From Prosopocoilus inquinatus (lineage: Eukaryota > Arthropoda > Insecta > Coleoptera > Lucanidae), in contig CM069874.1 of the NCBI GenBank assembly GCA_036172665.1, positions 48,342,707 to 48,406,706 of the forward strand: 64,000 nt of DNA. The letters run 5' to 3'. Positions 11,570 to 24,029 of this stretch are shown here, piece by piece (within the stretch, counting starts at the first letter, position 1; every line of letters begins with the position of its first letter). Below the pieces are notes generated by a model, which did no database searches, was not told where the DNA came from, and saw only the letters and a list, made by a program, of their open reading frames with translations. Made by a program: the position numbers and the translations under genes.

Positions 11570-13238
11570 TAAATACTTAAATTAATTAATAAATACTATA
11601 TAAAAATTCCATTTCCTATATTTTGGAAGAAATCCTTGGATGTCAAGAACGCTAAGAAACGTTTAGGATACGATTGGAACGACAAGAAGAAAGCGAAAAC
11701 TGGAGATTTTCAACATCTCAATCAAATTTGATACTATTCAAGAAAGGAGCAGCAAGTTTTGCAGATCAGTAATATCGTCAATACAGGGTGATTCAGAATA
11801 AGTGTCTGACGCGTTAGGAGCATATTCACTAAGGTCATGCAAGCACGAAATTGGAAGAGAGGCATTTCAAAAATCATTGCAAATGAATCCTTTGGATCCG
11901 AAATGCCAATCAGGATTCATTTCTTACGTATACATACACCAGTCCGAAATTCGACTGAATGAATTGTGTGTTATACGTTAGAACTAAATTGTAACATCTT
12001 GCATGCTATGAAGAAGGTTTTGAATAAATCCGAAACTGTCAGCTGAATGATTAAAATCCTTTTTTTTCGCCCTTAACCCGATCAAGTTTGCTTTTAAAAA
12101 ATTGTCAACGATACTCATTGAAGCTATTCATTGATCGTGTACGAGGCGATTGAAGCGATTGTCAATCGATGGACGGAGATTGATGGAAATTTTGATTGAT
12201 GCGACTTGAGGCGGTCCATTGATGCATCCCGATTTGTCGGATGATGCACTCGTTAATACAACACTTTTGAATATACGTTTGTAAAATAATCGGAAACACA
12301 CTAAAAAATTTATTCAATTAATTATTTCGTTTTAGAATTTTAATACTCCTAATTTTTTACATTTCTGCAATATTAAGTAGCGTTTACAGTTCATGGTTCG
12401 CGATTCAAACAGTCTCCTTGAATCATGGTTTCACGGTGTCGTAGACAATAGATTTCTTAACATCCGTCATCCGAACAATATCTATCAATTTCGTTCCTCT
12501 CTTGGATAATTGTGACTCGTTTGTTTTGATGATTCACTGTTCTCTTAATATAATATCTCAAAATAAACAGAGAATTGAACACTGAACACATTCTAGATTA
12601 AAATTTCACCGAAAATTCTATTCAATTACCAGTTTTTAGAATTCAAAACCCACAAAAAAAAAAACACCAAAAGATTGTCTGTAAACAAATTCCTGGAACT
12701 TTTGCGACGCTATAATAAAAAAATGTAATCAATTAATTAAATAGTTTTGGTGTGCTAATAATTTTTTTAGGTTCCTGCAATATTAAGTCATTTTTATAAC
12801 ATTAAAAAGTAATTGTTAATTTCTAACTCTAAGTTATATATGTATAACAATAAAGTCTTGTGTTGGCCTCCTTTACTTGCCCTAGAAATTTTTTAACACC
12901 CTGTATAATTCGATTATTTTCGTAATTTGAAATAAAAATAATCGGATATATAATTGAATTGATTGAAGAATTACCAATGCAGACCATAATGTTAGGAATT
13001 AGGATCGAGTTTCGATTATAAATGAAATAAAATCCGGCCAAAACTGTCACATATCGTACTAAGAATTGAGACAAATTTGAAAGATTTGTACTCAGGGTCC
13101 AGAAAAAGTCAATGAAGTATAAAATATTTTGTTACTATGTTAAAAACTACGTGTAGTTTGTATTATCTTGAATAAATTACGTTAAAAATTATATAATTTT
13201 CTACGTCATTTATATCGTTATTTCTTAATTTTAATTAA
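11570..13238. other. AT-rich sequence with repeat scraps
   Basis: Contains an isolated ATACAGGGTGATTCAGAAT terminus at about 11784 and an inverted ACACCCTGTATAATTCG at 12897, both matching the recurring terminal motif of this window. A stretch at 12120-12240 carries repeated GATTGA words. No gene recognised. Confidence 0.4.
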
Positions 13239-13239
13239 T

Positions 13240-13378
13240 GGCTATTTTCATAATCAGACTTTAATGAAGCTTTAATTTAAAGTCACTTTAAGAATAGGGA
13301 AACAAATTAATTTTTTTAGGTTAAAGTAACTCTAAATTTAAAGTCCCATTTTTAAATCGACCTTAAGTTGTTTAAGGA
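13240..13378. mobile_element. MITE of the TTTCATAATC-AGACTTTAA family
   Basis: Begins ATTTTCATAATCAGACTTTA and ends in TTAAAGTCCCATTTTTAAATC, imperfect inverted ends. A related copy lies at 56.6-56.73 kb, and the MITEs at 23.31 and 27.4 kb share the TTTCATAATC end. Confidence 0.55.
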
Positions 13379-13435
13379 CCAATTTTATAAACTAAAGACA
13401 CAATTTAATGTCTAGTTTTTCGCATTTTGCTTGTA

Positions 13436-15740
13436 CAAGGTGACTACGGGAGAATTCCTACCCCCTTTAACTCTTTTATTTCTGATTTCAGGAAAAAATG
13501 TTTAATACAAAACTTAAAGGGACTAATTCAAAGTTTCTCCGTGTACTCACAGAAAAACAATTGATGGTCGGATAAACGAGATATAAACTAAACTTAATTT
13601 TTTTTTAACGGAATACCTTATACCGGGTGTCCCGCGCCATGTGCTCACCCTTCTAGAATCTTTATTTATTAAACGATTAACCTGAATTTTGGAGACGATA
13701 AACTAAACAAAAAATGGAATTTTTCGGCTGTAGCAGTACTGAAATAAATTCTACAACTTCTTTTATCTTTTTTCTTTCTAAAATATAAAATTTAAAAAAA
13801 TTAGCAGGAATTATTTTATAGACACCTTCTACGTTATTAGTTTTATTATACATATAGTCTCATTAGAATTTAATTTAGAATCGAAAAACGTAATTATATA
13901 CCGGGTGTCCCGCGCCATGTGCTCACCCTTCTAAAATCTTTATTTATTAAACGATTAAACCTGAATTTTGGAGACGATAAACTAAAATAAAAATGGAATT
14001 TTCCGACATACTGATAGTCGTCATAGGACTTCCGGTTTCGCTGGAAGTGATATCCACTTTCTTATTTTAAATGGAATACCCTATATATTTTTACATATTT
14101 AAAATCTACGGAGCACTGCGAGTCCGAATACGTATCAATTGTTAATTTTGGTTTCCATGACAACGAAAAAAAACTTTTTTATTTTTCAATCTAGAAAGCT
14201 ATGAATCGAAGTTTTTCGATCTAATGCGATCAAGTGTTTCGAAAAAATCACTCCTTTGAGGGTATTTTGATTTTTAACATTTTTACAGTATTTGAAATTT
14301 TCATTAGCTCTTAACTCATTTTTATCGATAGAATCTCGTACGTTTCTTAGCTTAGTTCAACAGAACATTTTTTTCTGAGTACGCTGATTCCAAATACGTC
14401 ATATTTTCTTTGAAAGTCATTTGAAATAAAGGGAGTGTAAAATTTCAATAAGACATGTTCTATTTTAAATTATTTCCAAAGAAAATATGACGTATTTGAT
14501 ATCAGCGTACTCAGAAAAAAATGATCTGTTGAACTAAGCTAAGAAAGCTATCGAAAAAAAATGAGTTAAGAGCTAATAAAAATTTCAAATACTGTAAAAA
14601 TGTTAAAAATCAAAATACCATCAAAGGAGTGATTTTTTCGAAACACTTGATCGCATTAGATCGAAAAACTTCGATTCATAGCTTTCTAGATTGAAAAATA
14701 AAAAAGTTTTTTTTTTTCGTTTTCATGGAAACCAAAATTAACAATTGATACGTATTCGGACTCGTAATGCTCCGTAGATATCAAATATGTAAAAATATAT
14801 AGGGTGTTCCATTTAAAATAAGAAAGTTCATATCACTTTCGGCGAAACCGGAAGTCCTATGACGACTATCAGTATGTCGGAAAATTCCATTTTTATTTTA
14901 GTTTATCGTCTCCAAAATTCAGGTTAATGGTTTAATAAATAAAGATTTTAGAAGGGTGAGCACATGGCGCGGGACACCCGGTATATAATTACGTTTTTCG
15001 ATTCTAAATTAAATTCTAATGAGACTACATGTATAATAAAACTAATAACGTAGAAGGTGTCTATAAAATAATTCCTGCTAATTTTTTTAAATTTTTTTAT
15101 TTTAGAAAGAAAAAAGATAAAAGAAGTTGTAGAATTTATTTCAGTACTGCTACAGATATTCACAAGAAACAATTGAGAGTAGGATACCCAAAAAAACAAA
15201 CGAAGTTTTGGTTTTAAATAAAATAACATAAAATAAAATTTTACCATTAACATATTAAATCGATTTAGATGTTTTGTAAAAATTAATTTTTAAACTAGAA
15301 ACGAAAAATATTTCGGAAAAATCGAACTTTAAAAAAATAACTGAAAATTTTACGTAAAACATATTCAAAGTTCTCAATTTTTTTATGCAAAGTGTAAATC
15401 TTTTTAACATGTTTTTAATCACATCTCTTAGTATAAAATGATCATTATTTAAGTTTTCTATTTCTAAAATTCAAAAATAAAATAAATTTAATCCTTCTAC
15501 ATTATTAGTTTTATTACACATGCAGTCTCATTAGAATTTAATTTAGAATCGAAAAGCAATATACACGGTGTTCTATTTAAAAAAAAAAACTTAAGTTTAG
15601 TTTATATCTCGTTTATCCGATCATCAATTATTTTCCTGTGAGCACATAGAGAAACTTTGAGTTAGTCCCTATAAGTTTTGTATTAAACATTTTTTCCTGA
15701 AAAGTTAAAGGGGGTAGGAATTCTCCCTGTACATTGCACA
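13436..15740. mobile_element. nested foldback complex
   Basis: Outer arms: 13436-13610 (GAGAATTCCTACCCCCTTT onward) match inverted 15565-15735. Middle arms: 13730-13895 match inverted 14985-15150, including TTCAGTACTGCTACAG. Inner: 13897-14983, a 1.09-kb foldback with TATACCGGGTGTCCCGCG at the left and its inverse at the right, meeting near 14470. A second left terminus at 13618 shows that one such element lies inside another. The short reading frames across it are accidental. Confidence 0.85.
13897..14983. mobile_element. 1.1-kb foldback element, copy 1
   Basis: Ends are ATACCGGGTGTCCCGCGCC and its inverse, with about 520-bp arms that carry GGAAGTCCTATGACGAC and GATCGCATTAGATCG. The copy at 35562-36657 has the same length and ends. 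A third, half copy is at 55545-56157. No coding capacity. Confidence 0.9.
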
Positions 15741-15969
15741 TACAGACTGTTCAAAAATAACAAGAATTTTTGTAAGATGCATTTTCTGGCTCAGAACATG
15801 CATTTTATGAGAAATCTGGGCCAGAACATGCATCTTATGAAAATTCTATTTACTAAAGGACTTTTACAAAACTCACTCAGAAACACCTTTTATAATAAAC
15901 AAATAAACCAAAATTAATATTTTCACATACATACACGGTATTCAAATGTTTTGTTCTTGAAACAAAACC

Positions 15970-16275
15970 ACCTTAATGAATTTGAAAAAAATCAAAATAT
16001 CTTCTTTATTTATTAATTTCCGATAAAATGATAAAGAACAATTTTAATTCAGAGTTTTATTCTCTATAGATTGGTCAAATAATATGTAGGGTGTACCATT
16101 TAAAAAAGTGTTTTTTCCCTTTATTTTATAAACGCGATGTTCAATTGTTTTTTTTTTAATACATTGTTGCAATCAGGACAAAAGGTACTACTAGTTTGCT
16201 CATTTAACCGTATCTGTAACTTTAATAATGAAAAAGTTTGCAATAGTGCCGAGTTATTTTTGAAGAGTCTGTATA
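15970..16275. repeat. dispersed repeat, inverted copy of 40.58-40.89 kb
   Basis: Contains AGGGTGTACCATTTAAAAAA at 16088 and a TTTGCAATAGTGCCGAGTTA block near 16240. The whole stretch recurs in inverted orientation at 40583-40890. Both belong to the CAGGGTGT-ended repeats. Confidence 0.8.
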
Positions 16276-16645
16276 TCGTTGGCAAAATATAAAAGGATTT
16301 AAAATGTCAAAGTAAATAAACATTTGATACTTAACGAAATAACGATCTTATTATTAAAAAATGACGAAAAATATCGAATTTTATTATCTGCTACGGTACG
16401 CACATACAACAATACCGCTAAAAAATTAAAACAAATTAAAAACGTGGAAATTCAATCAGAGACGAGGCAAAACTTTTTCCTGTATTTGATGTCTCAACGT
16501 CTCCTCCGCTTTTCTTTCTTCCTGGTACAGACAGACAAAGTTAGAGCAAGAAAGCCCAAATCTGTATTTGAATGTGCGACTCGAATAACAGAAAGTCATT
16601 TTTTTAACAAAGCGGGGTCCTGGTGAAGAAATCTTGTTTTTCTAT
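16276..16645. other. no gene recognised
   Basis: A plus-strand 100-codon frame at 16324-16626 has no recognisable domain, and it sits between two repeats. I see no support that it is a gene. Confidence 0.35.
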
Positions 16646-16647
16646 AA

Positions 16648-17748
16648 TACGTGGGCTGCTGGAAAAGTTTCTGGAAACGGTATGAAAAAACGCATATGAA
16701 ATTTGGTAAACAGTATCATTGTTTTGATATTTGGGAACAAAAAGAAATCATTAGATGATAAATCAGGTGAATATGGACAATGACTCATTAATTCAACATT
16801 TTTGTTGGACAAGAAATCAACTGTTTGACGGGCTGAGTTAGAGGTGGCATTGTCATGATGGAGAATAATTCGTCGATTTCGATTGTTTCTTCTTATTTGA
16901 TCGATGACTTCCGGCAAACATATTGTAGTATACCAATCAGCATTCACGGTTTTTCGATCCTCTAAAGCCACGGTTGCTACATGTCCAGTTAAACCAAAGA
17001 AATAAGCAATCATTTTCTTTGGAGCACTGCGTGAACGGACAACTTTTGTTGGTTTTGGTTCATTTTGAAATACCCAAACGGTACATTATTGTTTACTTTC
17101 TGGCTCGTACGAATAGATCCACGTTTCGTCACCAGTAACGATGTCATAAACTAAATTTGAACGACCTCCATGGAATTTCTTGAGCATTTCTTCGCACCAT
17201 TTGACACGACCCTGCTTTTGCGCTTCTGTTAAATTGTGTGGGATCCAACGACGGCAAAGCTTTCGTACGTTCAAATGATCATGCAAAATCTGGTGTATTG
17301 CTTTCATGTCAATGCGTAAGGATGCTTGAATCTCACGGTATGTCAAATGTCGATCTCGCTCAAGCATTTCACGCACAGCATCTACATTAGTGGCAACAAC
17401 AGATGTTGATGAACGACTTTCACGAAATTCGTGACAGAGAGAGGTACGTCCACGCTGGAATTCGGCAAACCAAATGAAAAACCAAATTAAGCCGATCGTG
17501 GCATTGTTTCGGCGTTAGACCACATTTGAAATCGTAGAAAAGTCATGGCACGAAAATTTTCACGCGAGATTTCCATGTTTACACAAAATTACTTTTTCTC
17601 AAATGTACAAACAAAACTAGTTCACTTGGATAGGAACTGTCAATAGAATTATAGGCGAAAAACGTCAAATTTTTCAAATATGACAGTTGATAAACGCTAA
17701 CAATTCTAGACCTACTAGATTCCAGAAAATTTTCCAGCAGTCCACGTA
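16648..17748 (-). pseudogene. mariner element with broken transposase
   Basis: Inverted ends TACGTGGGCTGCTGGAAAA (16648) and its counterpart at about 17730-17748 bound a 1.1-kb mariner. The minus-strand gene starts at about 17574 (MEISRENFRAMTFYDFKCGL) and shows RIDMKAIHQILHDH, the first catalytic Asp in TGDETWIYSYEPESKQ (ends 17089), the second in ILHHDNATSNSARQT, and the third in PYSPDLSSNDFFLFP. Thirty-four residues separate the last two Asp, the mariner DD34D signature. It is broken by a frameshift and deletion in the N-terminal region near 17480, and by a stop and frameshift at 17040-17090. The 0.9-kb copy at the start of the window belongs to the same family. Confidence 0.92.
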
Positions 17749-17749
17749 T

Positions 17750-18225
17750 AATGTGCAGCCATCTGAATACAAAAGTCACATCTTTAACAGTTCAAGATGT
17801 TCATTTCTTATGTTAAGACGTCTGCATATTATACGTTTTCCACTAAAACCCTGCTTTGTCAAGTAAATGACTTACAATCTTATTCGACTCAGGTATTCAT
17901 TTTATGCACTAAATCCACGTCACAGCCGAAGCGTTGGCAGAGCAACTGTATATTGACGGAAGTATTGAAGCGTTGATTGAAGCTCCATCAATCGCACCGT
18001 CAATATTATTGACCGTCTCCGGGCCACTATAAACTGTTATTGATTTGCTACCATCGGTTGTTGAAGTGGTGCATAATTTTTAACAGGAGTTTATTACAAA
18101 ATATTTTTATGAAACGTTTCTGTTGGAGCAGTAGCTGTACAACATCAATACAATATTTTCCAACCTGTTTTAATCAATGGTTGCCCGTTTTTCGCGCATG
18201 CTAAGCGAATAATATGTTTAATCAT
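17750..18225. other. no gene recognised
   Basis: Ordinary AT-rich sequence. The words TTGAAGCGTTGATTGAAGCT near 17965 resemble the GATTGA-rich stretch at 12.1-12.2 kb. Confidence 0.35.
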
Positions 18226-18239
18226 ATCACCGCAAGTCT

Positions 18240-19100
18240 ATTTTAGGACAGAGCACTTTCATTTTCGGAGGGATGGTCCGGGCAATGGGATAGGGTAGGG
18301 GAGAGTGATATTGTAGGATACGTAGGGCAATGTAGGGCGTCTCACCACGTGCAGGGTTATTGAACTTTCTCTCTCTCTCCCCCTCTCTTAAACCAGTGAA
18401 CAGCCGAAAAAGATGGGAAACAAGATTTTGGCCCAGGCACTCTTCTTCCTGCGCACGCACAACATCCACAGCGTACGCGTGCAAGCTTTCATAATGGATA
18501 ATGGTAAAAGAAAAGAAAGGAAACAAGTGAACATTTCAGTTTTTAAAAAGCGGAAATTGCAAATTTATTTTTGGAGTAGCCAGGGCAACCAAAATAAAAC
18601 CGAGATGACCTCATTAGGTACTTGATATTGAAATTGGATGTTCTGATGCAACTGCGTCCCTGTCATTAAGAACTTTGGTTTGTGCGTCTCGGTTCTGCAT
18701 CTATTTTGTAAATACATGGAAAGAAATTGGCTTGATTTCCAATATTAATTCCCACGACGAAACAGGGCACAGTTAAAACAACTTACGTTGAGATTGGTCA
18801 AGGTGGCCGTGACAGTCGTTCGGTCTCGCGAGAGCTCGGCGAACCTCGGAAATGCAAACTTTCTCTTTCAAAGAGAATGCTCGCCGCAACGCGCTGTTTT
18901 TATGCTGATTCTTTATCGTCTTCGTCTTAATCACGTACACATGTGTCTGTATTTGCATAAATAGGGCCGTAATTAAATGTATTTGCAGAAAAACGGCGCG
19001 GTTCCGGCCGTGCGATCAATGTTTGTCATTCGGAATGGGGCGGAGGAGAGGGACGGCCGTACATTGGCCTCCAAAACTTAGGCGCAAGGCGGTCCCTCAC
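18240..19100. other. GC-richer unique segment
   Basis: Composition departs clearly from the flanks, with GGACGGCCGTACATTGGCC at about 19050, GCGCGGTTCCGGCCGTGC near 18998 and a CT-rich run at 18367-18388. No repeat copy elsewhere in the window was found. A 70-codon plus frame (18413-18625) and a 99-codon minus frame overlap here without a known domain. It could be an untranslated exon, promoter or conserved non-coding element, possibly of a gene outside the window. Confidence 0.35.
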
Positions 19101-19104
19101 TGCG

Positions 19105-19835
19105 GTTTCTCAATCTACACGTGTATTAAAGGTTAAAGTCCATTGGCATTCAAAATGATAACTGCAAATTTTTTTCTTGTTTGTTGTTTGTGTAGGCATT
19201 ACATTTTAAAAACAGTCGGACAACTTGATTAGAATTGCGCACTTCGATAGGAACCCATATACAACTTGCCAAATTCGAAACAATTTTCTGACAACCAACT
19301 TGAAGAACAATGTATGTACACACTGTATATCTATGTGCTTAAGATTTCTTAAATATAAAATCATATAAACTATGTATGATTTTAGTTTGCAGAAAAGAAA
19401 AAGATGCAAATGAAAACGACTTTTGGAAAAGAGAAGTTATGAAAAAAAAAATTAAAATTAAAAGCATAACAGATAGCAGTACAATAAAAAAAAATTGTAC
19501 CAATCAACCTCTGGGAACAGTGCGCAATAAAATGTGTTTACCGCTTATGCATGCCATGAACGTTTCCAAAAATACAGCCATTAAAGTATTAATGTTGTTG
19601 GGAAATTATGTGGAATTTATTATAAAAGTTCATAAATATTACCGATATAGTATACACCGTATACAATGTAATTAATTAACAAATGTATTAGTAGAATCAG
19701 TAAATAAATAAAAGTCTTCCACTCCAATTATTTATTTTCTTTTTTCTGGACCGATTTCGCTTGTGACATCGTTAGTAATATAATACAATAAAATATTTAA
19801 TAGTACATAATAAAAAAATTTTCATTACCCTCTAG
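19105..19835. other. no gene recognised
   Basis: AT-rich, with a lysine-rich 99-codon plus frame at 19376-19675 that shows no known domain. Confidence 0.3.
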
Positions 19836-19844
19836 TATACAGGG

Positions 19845-20277
19845 TGTTTGCAAAATAAGTGCAACATTTTTAACCACAGTACGCCGACAGCGCAAACACG
19901 AGAAAAATAAGAAAAAATCGTATAACGAAATTCCTTTATTCGACGCTCATGAAATATCAAAAAAAAAGTTACGGAACTTGCTTCTCTAATCGTAGACAGT
20001 AAACATCTTGGGAATAACTAATACGCAAGATATACGGTGTGGAGTAACACATTCAAACAAAAGTTCACTATTAGATATGTAGAAATGTTTATGACAATTG
20101 TTCCACGTGGCGTCCATCATTAGCGACACACAAACGAGCTCGGCAAAAAAAGTGATTTCTGTGTTCGTGTGCATGTCAGGATTAGCGCACATACTCACGA
20201 CGGCATTATGAATATACTCCTCTGAAATTCTGTTCTCTCGCCGTTCGTGAACTGCGGCAATTTAATAAGTAATAATG
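19845..20277 (-). pseudogene. terminal remnant of a Tc1/mariner-superfamily element
   Basis: The left edge is TACAGGGTGTTTGCAAAATA at about 19848, a transposon-like terminus. On the minus strand at about 20080-20140 one frame reads CRARLCVANDGRHVEQLS followed by a stop. This matches the characteristic transposase C-terminus of the group that ends in a motif like CxxxxGxHxExLL, as in the intact-looking end of the 24.5-kb copy (CIQAEGEHFEHLL). An overlapping frame continues upstream (HTNTEITFFAELV), so at least one frameshift is present. The rest of the gene is missing, cut by the neighbouring transposon at 20278. Confidence 0.6.
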
Positions 20278-21597
20278 CCGTGCCTTCAATTGAATTCCTC
20301 ATTAAAGTAAGCTGTGATTTTTTTATGAAGTTGGCGACACAATTCTAGAGAAAACAGTTGTCATTAACTGTCAGTACTGATCATAACATCAAATAAAAAC
20401 ACAACATTAAAGTTTAAAGTAGATGCTCATAGTGGTCTCCTTCAGCTTGAATACATAAGTGTACTCTGCGTTTCATGTTTTCAAACCCGTTTGCTAAGTG
20501 TTCGGGAGTTATGTTAGCACACACATCTGTAATGCCCGTACGAAGTTCTTCGATTGTGTGATGCGTAGTTCTAAAAACTATGTTTTTCATGTGCGGATAA
20601 ATGAAGTAATCCATAATTGTGAGATCCGGAGACCTTGCATGAAAATTCACAATCCGATAAACTGCTGCAGGAAAGTCATTGTTTGATGAGCTGTGTGGGC
20701 AGTAGCATTGTCTCGCTGAAAAAAAACCCTTCTGTAAGTTGATTAATGAAAGGTTCTAATAACTCATTTCGGTATCTTTCAGCAGTTACTGAGTCGTTAA
20801 AAAATATTGGTCCGATGATACGCCTTCTTGACACTGCTAGCCAAACACCAATTTTTAATGGATGTAATGGAGTTTCCACAAATTCATGGGGATTTTCTGC
20901 TGACCATATTCTCATATTCTGTTTATTTAAATACCCTGAGAGATGAAACCAGGCCTCATCGGAAACGAAACACTTGTCAAGAATGTCGTCGTTGTTTAAG
21001 TTATCAAGAAACCACTGACAATATTCTGTTCTTCTGTGAAAATCTACTGGCCTGAGTTCGTGGACTTCTTGAATCTTATATGGATAAAGCTTTAAGTCTT
21101 TTTTAAGAATAGTGTGACATGTTCCCACTGATAGCTGAACTTCTTGTGAAAGTTTCGCAATAGATTTCTTGGGAGAGTGTTCCATTCGATCCCGAACATC
21201 TTCAATGCAGGCTGCAGTCCTTTTCTTAGCTGCTCCGCTCCCTGTTTTGCGACCAAGTGTTCCTGTTTCACGAAATTTAATAACACAAGCATGGATATGT
21301 TTAACTAGCTGTTCATAAGTAACAGCAAAATTAGGAAACTGCTGTCGAAACTTCTATACACACTGATTAATTGAATAAACTAACTGCCCATTTTCTATTC
21401 TACCGGTTTGAAAATAACTTTCAACAATAAATATTTTCTGCTGTAATTCTAACATTTTGAATTAATTGAAAATACAAAGTCTCAATTTGGCATTTGTTCA
21501 ATTAAATAATTGAACAGCTATCAGTGCTGCAAATCTTAGGAGAAAAAAACAGTGAAATCATAGCCCACTTTAATGAGGAATTCAATTGAAGGCACGG
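20278..21597. mobile_element. Tc1/mariner-superfamily transposon, copy A
   Basis: Inverted ends of about 35 bp start with CCGTGCCTTCAATTGAATTC at the left and are matched by GAATTCAATTGAAGGCACGG at 21578-21597, followed by TA. The left flank lacks the TA. It encloses the broken transposase on the minus strand. Confidence 0.9.
20414..21455 (-). pseudogene. DDE transposase, copy A, broken
   Basis: The gene starts at 21455 like copy B (MLELQQKIFIVE). A stop replaces a Gln codon at about 21353, in the N-terminal domain. From 21185 the frame is open through the first catalytic Asp (CFVSDEAWFHLSGYLNKQN) to about 20760. The segment carrying the second Asp is frameshifted and lacks about ten bases present in copy B. 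It resumes at 20650 with the third Asp (ARSPDLTIMDYFIYPHMK) and the C-terminal CIQAEGDHYEHLL. Conservation with copy B shows both derive from one intact gene, each with different lesions. Confidence 0.88.
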
Positions 21598-21710
21598 TAC
21601 TACGTAGATAGTAATCATATGTAGCTCTAACTTGTTCAATCACATTTCACAAACTAAACTGTTGATCCCAAAGAATACGGAGCAAAAATTGTGTGTCATA
21701 ATCATAAAAA

Positions 21711-23300
21711 ATGAAGCAAATTCTTTCCCTCAGCTGTAATACAATTTACCGCGACGTTACAAACAACGCTTTTAATTGGCGTCTCGACTTCAGCAAAGGT
21801 CACTGCTCTACTGCACTTTTGTTTTTTGTTCCCCTAATATTTCCTTTTCTTGACCTACCTCAAAGTCATAGACGTACGATTATTCTCGTCCGATTTTTAA
21901 CCAATTTTCTCGAAATGTGTAAAACTTTTGTTAAATTCAATCATTCCCATTACAGATTTAAATTTCTGCACTTATTCCACAAACATCCGGTATATGTGAA
22001 GTTTGAAGATTATTCTATAAATTATGTAAATGGCAAAAGATTTTTCTTAATAAATAAACATTGAAACGGTTTGAGTAAGTTGAGATTAGTTTTTTAACTG
22101 GTACTGTGCGTGCTGTAAAATGATTGATTCACAATACTACAAATACCATGGAGGATATAACTAATAAAAATATTAGTATTACAATTACAGAGTAAAGTCT
22201 GAAACACACACAGAGGTTCGCGTTCGCAGCTGGTCGCAGTCTTGAGCTTGGGCGATTTACATTGGTTTTATGATATTTATATTTGTCATTCTAGACCGCG
22301 AACTTGTGTGCACAAACTAGTATTGTAAGTCGGTGATATTACTATGTTATCTTGCGGTAAATTTCCAATGTTACCGGCAAGGTAACATTCATTTGTTACC
22401 GATAATTTTTGAATGCATGAATGGTACCTCATAATGGAAAATGTAATTTTATCAATTTTTTTAATACTTCGGATATTTTCTTATTTTCTCTCTCCTTGCA
22501 TACATAGAAAGACATTATACTTTGTAACATATTTACATGTATATTTTTTATTAAAGCCGGATCCGTATCAATAAAAATTTGCAGCGCATATTTAAATCTG
22601 GTTAAAATAAATTTGAGTCAAATACACGGAGAACGCAATGTTTTATTAATGTGGACGCGGCATAAGACGTAAAATTAGCAACAACTTTTAGCTTTTAGCA
22701 CATAATTATGAAGTGCAAATAATATATCGGATGTATCTTCAATCGGTTTTTTTTAATATTTTTTTTTTCAAAATTTAAAACGATAACAATGGATGTTTAA
22801 GAAGTTTAACCCACTCGCTCAGCTTTTTGCAAACACTCTACGATATTAAAAATATTTCTTGCAAAAGGCAAAACAAGACAAGGTAACTTTTTTGTTAAAA
22901 ATGAATAATAATAGGAGTAATATTTATACAACCAAGAGTACAGAGTTAATATACATTATAATAAAAAAAGACACAAAATTTAGCAACAAAAATTTTAATA
23001 TATGTATGTAACAAAACACATTATAGTTAGTGCTACAGTTTCTCGTAATAAGAGACATCATATTTTCTACGTAATTATAAAAAAGTTCAGAAGAAGATTT
23101 CGCAGGTGTTTCCTAAAACTTAAGACCAAGGATGATTTTATTTTGGACGGTAGAGTATTTTAAATTTTGCTAATATGTTATTGCATGTAACAGATCTCTC
23201 GAATATGGCAGTTTTATGATAGTTTTATAAGCCCTTTAAAGCGAATATTAATATTGTGAACGACTGTCCGATAAGTTATTTTACTGTAGAGATATGGTGG
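21711..23300. other. unique-looking DNA of the duplication unit, copy A
   Basis: A 117-codon plus frame at 21711-22064 is preserved in the tandem copy (25794-26147) with only a few changes, including Leu to Phe-type substitutions. That conservation simply reflects the recent duplication. No domain was recognised. The rest is AT-rich. Confidence 0.35.
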
Positions 23301-23310
23301 TTTGCTGGTC

Positions 23311-23453
23311 TAAGGCCCAATTTCATAATCGAATTAAAGGAATACTTTAATACCTTCTGATGTATAAATAACTATGTTTCTGCATTCTTTTGCCATATGA
23401 CTGTGACTTTTATTTTAAAGTCTCCTTTAGTTCGATTATGAAATCGGTCCTAA
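23311..23453. mobile_element. MITE, TTTCATAATCGA family, copy A
   Basis: GGCCCAATTTCATAATCGAA at the left is matched inverted by TTCGATTATGAAATCGGTCC at the right. Flanking TAA on both sides would fit a 3-bp Harbinger-type target duplication. The tandem copy is at about 27397-27540. Confidence 0.7.
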
Positions 23454-23520
23454 ATCGCTTTATGAAGGAAACATGCATAATGTAAGAACATTCCATATAC
23501 AACCAATTCAGTTCTTTTAT

Positions 23521-23758
23521 GGCCGTTTGCACCATGTTCTAGGTAAAAATTAAACCAAGTTTAACAGTAAACCTAGTTGGCACCGCGGCTTAACCCGCAG
23601 TTAAAAACTCGCTAAACAACTCAACGTTAAACCATCACGGAAGGCGGATTAAATTGAGTTGGTATAGCGAGTTTTTAACTACGGTTTAAGCCGCGGTGCA
23701 AGCTGGGTTTACTGTTAAACCTGGTTTAATTTTTAATTAGACATGGTGCAAACGGCTA
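23521..23758. mobile_element. palindromic MITE with GCCGTTTGCACCATG ends, copy A
   Basis: The left arm GGCCGTTTGCACCATGTTCT runs through TTAAACC-rich sequence to CACCGCGGCTTAA. It is repeated inverted and ends in CATGGTGCAAACGGCT. Arms are about 110 bp. The tandem copy is at 27605-27842. Confidence 0.85.
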
Positions 23759-24029
23759 TTAGTTTATGCGATTACATGACTTCGTCTTCGTAAACGGAAT
23801 ATCAGGATCATACACTAATTTTATACTTTTTCAATTCTCATTGAATCGACATTATTTAAGTATAGACCATAGACTAAATCTGAAAAAATAAAATATCAAA
23901 GTACCAGAGCTTCCACGAGGATACACTTGACAGGTTTCTTTAATGATTCTCGATTAGAATAAATTAATTTGAGGTTCCCAAATGCTTATTGTATGCAAAC
24001 AGAGAAGTACTTAGAGAAGCGTAAATTTA

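Noticed and set aside
18227..18625. Overlapping 99-codon minus and 70-codon plus frames in the GC-rich island
   Set aside because: GC-rich sequence lowers stop frequency. Neither shows a recognisable domain, and I saw no reason to prefer one.
20746..21055. Plus-strand frames opposite the transposases, repeated at 24826-25135
   Set aside because: They are antisense shadows of the DDE gene, preserved only because the region is duplicated.
21711..22064. 117-codon frame present in both duplication copies
   Set aside because: Its conservation reflects recent tandem duplication. Substitutions include amino-acid changes and there is no domain.
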